From contig JACRMM010000061.1 of the NCBI GenBank assembly GCA_016214985.1, positions 1 to 64,000 of the forward strand: a DNA stretch of 64,000 bases, given 5' to 3'. The stretch's first letter is position 1. Every line of letters begins with the position of its first letter. This document shows, piece after piece, positions 58,944 through 64,000 of this stretch. The notes beneath the pieces are model-generated. The model saw nothing but the letters and a program-made list of their open reading frames with translations. It searched no databases and was not told the origin of the DNA. The DNA comes from Deltaproteobacteria bacterium (GTDB lineage: Bacteria > Desulfobacterota > Deferrisomatia > Deferrisomatales > JACRMM01). Both the position numbers and the translations under genes were made by a program.

Positions 58944-59053
58944 GCGGAGCCTCCTGGAGAGAGAGTGGGAATGCATCTTGTAAAGGGGGTCTCCGGGCCG
59001 CCGGGCACTCGGCGCCGGAGCCGCGCCATGGCGGTGTTCCCCATGAGTCCGAC

Positions 59054-59069
59054 TGGTGAACGTTTACCA
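59054..59069. promoter_or_regulatory. Operator-like palindrome
   Basis: TGGTGAACGTTTACCA, a 16 bp near-perfect palindrome (one mismatched pair) around AACGTT, in the divergent control region between the chalcone-isomerase-like gene and the hydroxyacyl-CoA dehydrogenase fusion. The size suits a TetR- or FadR-like dimer. Confidence 0.45.
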
Positions 59070-59121
59070 TACGCTGGTCTGTTTTCAACAATTTCTTCGC
59101 ACGAGCCACAGGAGGGTTACC

Positions 59122-61155
59122 ATGGCGGAGTTCAAGAAGATCGGGGTCGTCGGCGCCGGCAACATGGGAAGCGGTATCGTTCAAAAGCTCGCGCAGGAGG
59201 GCTTTGCCGTCGTCATGCACGACGTGACGAGCGAATTCCTGGCCGGAGGCCGCTCCCGCATCTCGGCGCTCCTCAACGAGGCCATCGAGCGTCAGATCCT
59301 CTCGTCCGACCGGGTGCAGGAGATCCTCGCGCGGATCTACGACACGACGTCGCTCTCCGAGCTCACCGATTGCGACGTGATCATCGAGGCGATCTTCGAG
59401 GACGAAGCGGCGAAGAAGGAACTGTTCGCTGAGCTCGACCGGCTCTGCGAGCCGAAGACGATCCTGGCCACCAATACCTCGAGCTTCTACGTGACACGGC
59501 TCGCGGCAGCGACCCAGCGGGCCGACCGGGTCGTGGGCCTTCACTTCTTCTACCACCCGGCCAAGAACCGGCTCGTCGAGGTGATCCCCGGGGAGAAGAC
59601 GAGCCCGGCCACGGTCCAGACGGCTGTCCGATTTTCGAAGCAGATGGCCAAGGTGCCGATCCTGTGCGGCGACCGGCCGGGCTTCGTCGTGAACCGCTTC
59701 TTCGTGCCGTGGCTCAACGAGTCGGTCCGCCTTCTGGAGTCGGGGGCCGCGGACATCGCCACGATCGAGGCGGCGGCCAAGAAGGCGTTCCGGATCGGCA
59801 TGGGCCCCTTCGAGCTCATGAACGTGACCGGCGTGCCGATCGCCTACCACGCCGAGGCCACCCTCGGTCGTGAGCTCGGAGGGTTCTACCCGCCCGTGGC
59901 CCGCCTCAAGACCCAGGTGGACAACGGGCAGCCCTGGGACCTTTGCGGCACGCCGGACGAATCGAAGTTCGGCGCCGTGGCCGACCACCTCTACGGAGTC
60001 GTCTTCCAGGTGGCCGGCGAGCTACTGGACGAGGGGGTGGGGACCGGCGAGGACACGGATCGCGGGGCCAAGATCGGCCTTCGCTGGGCCGTCGGGCCTT
60101 TCGAGCTGATGAACCAGATCGGCGCCGCACGGGCCGTCGATCTGGCCGAGGCCTTCTGCCGGCCCTTCGACCACCCGCTGGCCAAGAGCCTCGCCGCTCG
60201 GCGCGCCGCCGGCACTCCGTGGCCCGTCCGGGTCGTAGAGCTGTCGGTCGAGGAGGGCGTGGCGACGATCACGGTCAACCGCCCCGAAGCCTTGAACGCG
60301 CTGAACGAGGCCGTCGTCGAGCAACTCCACGCCGCCTTCGACGAGGCGGCCGGCCGCGCCGACGTCCGGGGAGTCGTGATCGCGGGCGCCGGAAAGGCGT
60401 TCATCGCCGGCGCCGACATCAAGTTCTTCATTGATCACATCGAGGCCGGTACCATCCCCAAGATCGTTGCCTTTGCCCAGAGGGGGCAGGAGCTCCTGCG
60501 CACGTTCGAGACCTCCCCGAAGCCGGTGATCGCGAAGGTCGACGGGCTGTCCCTCGGGGGAGGCACCGAGCTCGCCCTCGCGTGCCACGCCATCGTAGCG
60601 ACGGAGAAGGCGGGATTCGGCTTTCCCGAGACGGGGATCGGCATCTACCCGGGGCTTGGTGGCACGGCGCGCACGGCGCGGCTCGTCGGCAAGCCGCTGG
60701 CCAAGTACCTGGTCTTCACCGGCCAGCCCCTCGACGCCGCGACCGCCGTGACGCTAGGCCTCGCGACCCACTCCACCGCCTCGGCCGGGGTGGACGCGTT
60801 CATTCGGACGCTGATCGCCGGAGGCACACTGCCCGACAAGTACGCCCCCAAGCCGCTGCCCGCGGGCTGGGAACGCGTGGAGGACGCCTTTTCCGACGCC
60901 CACGTGGAGGAAGTGCTGGCCGGCGTCGCACCCACCGACGACCCGCGCGTGCAGGGGGCGGTCAAGGCCGTGTCGCGCAAGGCCCCCCTTGCCCTGGCCG
61001 CCGCCAACCGGCTCTTCGACGAGGGAGAGGGGGTGGACCTGACGGCCGCCCTGCAGCTCGAGATCGACGGCCAGGCGGAGATCTTCGCCACGAAGGACGC
61101 GCTGGCGGGTCTGAAGAGCCTCGGCGGCGGCAGGCCGGAGTTCACCGGACAGTAA
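59122..61155 (+). CDS. 3-hydroxyacyl-CoA dehydrogenase / enoyl-CoA hydratase fusion
   Basis: Protein of 677 residues. Residues 1-390 are the NAD-dependent dehydrogenase: IGVVGAGNMGSGIVQKLAQEGF, GLHFFYHPAKNRLVEVIPG, GFVVNRFFVPWLNES and a duplicated C-terminal helical domain (MGPFELMNVTG and VGPFELMNQIG). Residues 395-677 are a crotonase: VNRPEALNALNEAVVEQL, IAGAGKAFIAGADIKFF, DGLSLGGGTELALACHAI. This order is opposite to that in FadB. It performs two beta-oxidation steps, or their reverse in butyryl-CoA-type pathways. GGAGGG precedes the ATG at 59122. The next gene starts 19 bp downstream. Confidence 0.93.
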   Translation: MAEFKKIGVVGAGNMGSGIVQKLAQEGFAVVMHDVTSEFLAGGRSRISALLNEAIERQILSSDRVQEILARIYDTTSLSELTDCDVIIEAIFEDEAAKKELFAELDRLCEPKTILATNTSSFYVTRLAAATQRADRVVGLHFFYHPAKNRLVEVIPGEKTSPATVQTAVRFSKQMAKVPILCGDRPGFVVNRFFVPWLNESVRLLESGAADIATIEAAAKKAFRIGMGPFELMNVTGVPIAYHAEATLGRELGGFYPPVARLKTQVDNGQPWDLCGTPDESKFGAVADHLYGVVFQVAGELLDEGVGTGEDTDRGAKIGLRWAVGPFELMNQIGAARAVDLAEAFCRPFDHPLAKSLAARRAAGTPWPVRVVELSVEEGVATITVNRPEALNALNEAVVEQLHAAFDEAAGRADVRGVVIAGAGKAFIAGADIKFFIDHIEAGTIPKIVAFAQRGQELLRTFETSPKPVIAKVDGLSLGGGTELALACHAIVATEKAGFGFPETGIGIYPGLGGTARTARLVGKPLAKYLVFTGQPLDAATAVTLGLATHSTASAGVDAFIRTLIAGGTLPDKYAPKPLPAGWERVEDAFSDAHVEEVLAGVAPTDDPRVQGAVKAVSRKAPLALAAANRLFDEGEGVDLTAALQLEIDGQAEIFATKDALAGLKSLGGGRPEFTGQ

Positions 61156-61174
61156 TCGGCGAAAGGCATAGCCC

Positions 61175-62437
61175 ATGGCACCCGAGTTCAAGCCCTTCGA
61201 GACCCAGAGCCAGCTCAAGGCCCTGATGGCCGGCCACTTCGCCGAGGTCGACGCGGCGGCGCGTGATCCGGACGGGCGCGTGGCGTGGTGCACGAGCGTC
61301 GGGCCAGCCGAGCTGCTCCTCAGCCTCGGATACAAAGTGTATTACCCGGAGAACCACGGAGCCCTCCTGGGTGCTTCCCGGCGCGCCAACGAGTTCATTC
61401 CCCTTGCCAACGCGGTGGGGTACAGCCCCGACATCTGCAGCTACCTCACCTCGGACGTCGGCGCGTTCCTCGCCCGCGACACCCCTCTCAAGAAGGCTTA
61501 CGGTATCTCGGGTGTCCCCCGCCCCGACGTGCTCGTTTACAACACCAACCAGTGCCGCGACGTGCAGGACTGGTTCGCCTTCTACTCGAGGGAGTTCGGT
61601 GTGCCCCTGGCCGGCGTCCACTCGCCGACGAAGATCGGCGAGGTCACCCGCGATCACGTCCAGGGCATGGTGGCCCAGTACCGCTCCCTGCTCCCCACCC
61701 TGGAGAGTATCGCCGGGCAGCGCTTCGACCCCGACCGGTTCCGGGAGGTGCTGTCCCTGTCGGCGCGCACTACCCGGCTGTGGAAGGAGGTGCTCTGGAC
61801 CGCCCGGAACCGCCCGAGCCCCGTGACCTTCTTCGACACCACGATCCTCATGGGCCCGGCCGTGATCCTCCGCGGCACGCCCCAGGCCGTGAGCTACTAC
61901 GACGCGCTCCTCGCCGAGCTCCGGGAGCGGACCCGGCAAGGAGTGGGAGCGGTCGAGGGCGAGCGCCACCGCCTCTACTGGGACGGGATGCCCGTGTGGG
62001 GCAAGCTCCGGGAACTGGGGGAGCTGTTCGTCGAGTTACAGAGCTCGGTGGTCGTGTCCACCTACTGCAACTCGTGGATCTTCGAGGCGTTCGAGGAGGC
62101 CCTCGCGGGTGCCGACCCCTTCGAGAGCATGGCGCGCGCCTACCTGGAGCTGTTCATCGTCCGGTCCGACGCGGCCAAGGAGGATGTGATGGCCCACCTG
62201 CTCGCCGACTTCGGGGCCGGCGGAGTCATCTATCACGACGCCAAGACGTGCCCGAACAACTCCAACACCCGCTACGGCCTGCCCCAGCGGCTCGCGGAGC
62301 GCACGGGGCTCCCGTTCGTCATCCTCTACGGCGACCTGAACGACCTCCGGTGTTACTCCGAGGAGCAGGCCAAGACGAATCTGGAGGCGTTCGTGGAGCA
62401 GCTAGAAGGCTGGAAAGCTGGGAGGCTGGGACGCTAA
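61175..62437 (+). CDS. 2-hydroxyacyl-CoA dehydratase / HgdB-type Fe-S protein
   Basis: Protein of 420 residues of the BcrB/BcrC/HgdB superfamily: VGPAELLLSLGYKVYYPENHGALLGA, VLVYNTNQCRDVQDWF, VHSPTKIGEVTRDHVQGMVAQYRSLLPTLE and the C-terminal VIYHDAKTCPNNSNTRYGLPQRLAERTGLPFVILYGDLND (family pattern). It has six cysteines in total, candidates for Fe-S ligands. True dehydratases and benzoyl-CoA reductases use two different subunits of this kind, whereas only one is encoded here with an activator gene 57 bp downstream. That resembles homodimeric double-cubane cluster proteins. Substrate unknown. Confidence 0.85.
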   Translation: MAPEFKPFETQSQLKALMAGHFAEVDAAARDPDGRVAWCTSVGPAELLLSLGYKVYYPENHGALLGASRRANEFIPLANAVGYSPDICSYLTSDVGAFLARDTPLKKAYGISGVPRPDVLVYNTNQCRDVQDWFAFYSREFGVPLAGVHSPTKIGEVTRDHVQGMVAQYRSLLPTLESIAGQRFDPDRFREVLSLSARTTRLWKEVLWTARNRPSPVTFFDTTILMGPAVILRGTPQAVSYYDALLAELRERTRQGVGAVEGERHRLYWDGMPVWGKLRELGELFVELQSSVVVSTYCNSWIFEAFEEALAGADPFESMARAYLELFIVRSDAAKEDVMAHLLADFGAGGVIYHDAKTCPNNSNTRYGLPQRLAERTGLPFVILYGDLNDLRCYSEEQAKTNLEAFVEQLEGWKAGRLGR

Positions 62438-62493
62438 AATATACGGGCGGGCCGGCCCCGGAGCGTACCCGCCTTTCTGCGATCGGAGTCCCC

Positions 62494-63306
62494 ATGCCCG
62501 CCCCGCTGTACCTCGGCCTCGACCTCGGCTCCTCCTGGTCCAAAGCCGTCCTCCTCGACCAGAAGGGACAGGTTGCGGCGCGAGCCCTGCGCCGCACCGG
62601 CATCCGATTCGAGGAGGCGGCGGACGCGCTGCTCGGCGAGGCCCTCGCGCGGGCCGGCGCCGAGCAGTCGGCGCTGGCCCGCGTCACCGCCACGGGCTAC
62701 GGTCGGCGCAACGTGCCCTTCGCCGACTCGCGCCGCACGGAGATCTCTTGCCACGCCAAGGGCGCCTGGCACCACGTCGGCCGGGAGTGCGACGTGGTGG
62801 ACATCGGAGGCCAGGACAACAAGATCATCCACGTGCGGGCCGACGGGTCGGTCGCGAACTTCCTGATGAACCGAAAGTGCGCGGCCGGGACGGGGGCCTT
62901 CGTCGAGGAGATCGCCCACCGCCTCGAATTGCCCCTGGAGAAGATCGAGGAGTACGCGGAGGCGGCCACGAAAGAAATCACCCTCTCTTCCTTCTGCACC
63001 GTGTTTTCGGCCACCGAGGTCATCAAGCTCATCCGCGAGGGAGAGGGCCCCGAGAACCTCTGCCGGGGCATCTTCAACTCGGTCGTCGCCCGGGTGGCCG
63101 AGATGGGGCCACTCGGCTCGTTCATCGTCATGACCGGCGGCGTCGCCGCTGCGTTCCCGGTCGTGGCCCGGCTCATGGCGGCCCGCACTGGCGCCCGCGT
63201 CGAGGTGCCGCCCTTCGCCCAGTACGTGGGCGCCCTGGGAGCCGCCCTGGCGGCCGCCCAGGAGGCCGGGTGCCCGTTGCCCAGCCGGGAAGCGTCTCTG
63301 ACGTGA
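62494..63306 (+). CDS. BadF/HgdC-type ATPase activator
   Basis: Protein of 270 residues of the ASKHA fold: YLGLDLGSSWSKAVLLD for nucleotide, VVDIGGQDNKIIHV, KCAAGTGAFVEEIAHRL and VMTGGVAAAFPVV. Cys129 and Cys168 (SSFCTVFSATEVI) would bridge a [4Fe-4S] cluster between two monomers. Such archerases use two ATP to inject a low-potential electron into their Fe-S partner, here the HgdB-type protein encoded just upstream. GGAG precedes the ATG at 62494. Its stop overlaps the start of the next gene. Confidence 0.93.
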   Translation: MPAPLYLGLDLGSSWSKAVLLDQKGQVAARALRRTGIRFEEAADALLGEALARAGAEQSALARVTATGYGRRNVPFADSRRTEISCHAKGAWHHVGRECDVVDIGGQDNKIIHVRADGSVANFLMNRKCAAGTGAFVEEIAHRLELPLEKIEEYAEAATKEITLSSFCTVFSATEVIKLIREGEGPENLCRGIFNSVVARVAEMGPLGSFIVMTGGVAAAFPVVARLMAARTGARVEVPPFAQYVGALGAALAAAQEAGCPLPSREASLT

Positions 63307-64000
63307 CCGGAGAGACCCTGCCCGATACCTTCGAGATCGGCCCCATCCGGCCGCCGAGCGAGGCGGGAAGCTACCTCCTGCGACTCACGCGCGGCTGCCC
63401 CTGGAACCGCTGCCGCTTCTGCCGAAGCTACAAGCGCCACCGCTTTTCTCTGCGAAGCGTCGACGAGATTCGCGGCGACATCGACGCCATGGCGCGCGCA
63501 CGGGACCGGCTCCGGGGCCTTCACCCCGGCGGACCCCGGGGGGCGGTGCGAGCCGGCCTCGTGGGGACCTCCGAGGAGTGGCAGGTCGCCAACGCCCTCG
63601 CGGCCGGCGGCCGCACCGCGTTCCTCCAGGACGCCGACTCCCTCGTGATGCGCCCGCCGCAGGTGCGCGAGGTCCTCGCCCATTTCCGCCTGCGCTTCCC
63701 CGAGGTCGACCGAATCACCACGTACGCCCGGTCGCACACCCTGGCGAGGCTCTCGGCCGACGACCTAAGCTCCTACCGTGAGCTCGGCCTCACCCGGATC
63801 CACGTCGGCCTCGAGAGCGGGTGCGACGCCCTCCTACGCCTGATCCAGAAGGGTGCGAGCGCCGAGATCCACGTCCGGGCGGGCCGCGCCGTCGTCGAGG
63901 CGGGCCTGGAGCTCTCCGAGTACGTAATGCCCGGCCTCGGCGGCCGAGAGCTCTCCGAGGCACACGCCCGAGAAACGGCCACCGTGCTCGGCGCGATCGA
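63303..64000 (+). CDS. Radical SAM protein (5' part, runs off the window)
   Basis: A GTG start at 63303 overlaps the activator stop. The 232 residues visible include the cluster motif Cys-x3-Cys-Arg-Phe-Cys variant LTRGCPWNRCRFCRSYKRHRFSLRSVDEI (C-x4-C-x2-C), then LQDADSLVMRPPQVREVLAHF and IHVGLESGCDALLRLIQKG, which resemble the Elp3/MiaB-NifB-type TIM barrel of B12-independent radical SAM proteins. The C-x4-C spacing differs from the usual C-x3-C. It is co-transcribed with the Fe-S dehydratase-like pair and might act on it or on its substrate. The 3' end is not in the window. Confidence 0.8.
   Translation, partial: MTGETLPDTFEIGPIRPPSEAGSYLLRLTRGCPWNRCRFCRSYKRHRFSLRSVDEIRGDIDAMARARDRLRGLHPGGPRGAVRAGLVGTSEEWQVANALAAGGRTAFLQDADSLVMRPPQVREVLAHFRLRFPEVDRITTYARSHTLARLSADDLSSYRELGLTRIHVGLESGCDALLRLIQKGASAEIHVRAGRAVVEAGLELSEYVMPGLGGRELSEAHARETATVLGAI

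Overview
The window is GC-rich (mostly above 60 percent G+C by eye) and densely coded. Its gene content points to an anaerobic, Gram-negative bacterium resembling Desulfobacterota (the former deltaproteobacteria). The evidence is a complete bacterial carbonyl-branch Wood-Ljungdahl cluster, a methylmalonyl-CoA/transcarboxylase cluster, rubrerythrin, a 2-hydroxyacyl-CoA-dehydratase-type Fe-S protein with its activator, outer-membrane and lipoprotein genes, and ResB. No 16S rRNA gene is present, so this placement is an inference.

Layout. Positions 1-6,900 are an accessory, gene-poor stretch: a J-domain-like protein, a cysteine hydrolase, a GYD protein, a DNA glycosylase, a VapBC pair and a decayed ParE-like toxin, separated by several 400-900 bp gaps. 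Two of these gaps carry diverged copies of one repeat. Positions 6,900-11,124 look like a small integrated island: a P4-type tyrosine recombinase, two AT-richer orphan genes and a tRNA-Leu(CAA) whose 3' end faces the recombinase. Positions 11,185-18,700 hold a zinc-ribbon/histone-like protein, hypoxanthine phosphoribosyltransferase, two tandem redoxin/FMN-binding paralogues, a regulator divergent from a long GAPDH, rubrerythrin, a NifU-like protein and a methyltransferase.

Positions 19,474-25,663 are the most unusual part. A GlcD-like flavoprotein gene is followed by six overlapping or touching genes: two periplasmic binding-like proteins, a YeeE/YedE membrane protein, a beta-helix lipoprotein, a PqqD-like protein and a radical SAM/SPASM enzyme. 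A ResB gene lies convergent at the end. Positions 26,900-33,000 contain groESL with a textbook CIRCE operator and promoter, an overlapping pair of GAPDH genes (one lacking the catalytic cysteine), a mono-cluster ferredoxin, RlpA and QueC.

Positions 33,246-40,577 form the methylmalonyl-CoA cluster: epimerase, both mutase subunits, a carboxyltransferase and a 5S/biotin fusion, with an XRE-cupin regulator at its head. Without a biotin carboxylase here this looks like a transcarboxylase linking methylmalonyl-CoA to pyruvate/oxaloacetate. An IclR regulator separates it from the Wood-Ljungdahl operon (42,047-54,246; fhs-acsV-cooC-acsD-acsA-acsB-acsC-acsE). That operon appears to be driven by a strong sigma70-like promoter about 350 bp upstream of fhs and has a perfect hairpin in several intercistronic gaps. 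Together the two clusters could connect C1/acetyl-CoA and propionate/succinate metabolism in either direction.

The right end (54,788-64,000) has a transaldolase-like aldolase, an outer-membrane barrel, PpiD, a chalcone-isomerase-like protein, a hydroxyacyl-CoA dehydrogenase/enoyl-CoA hydratase fusion, a single HgdB-type protein with its ATP-dependent activator, and a radical SAM gene that runs off the window.
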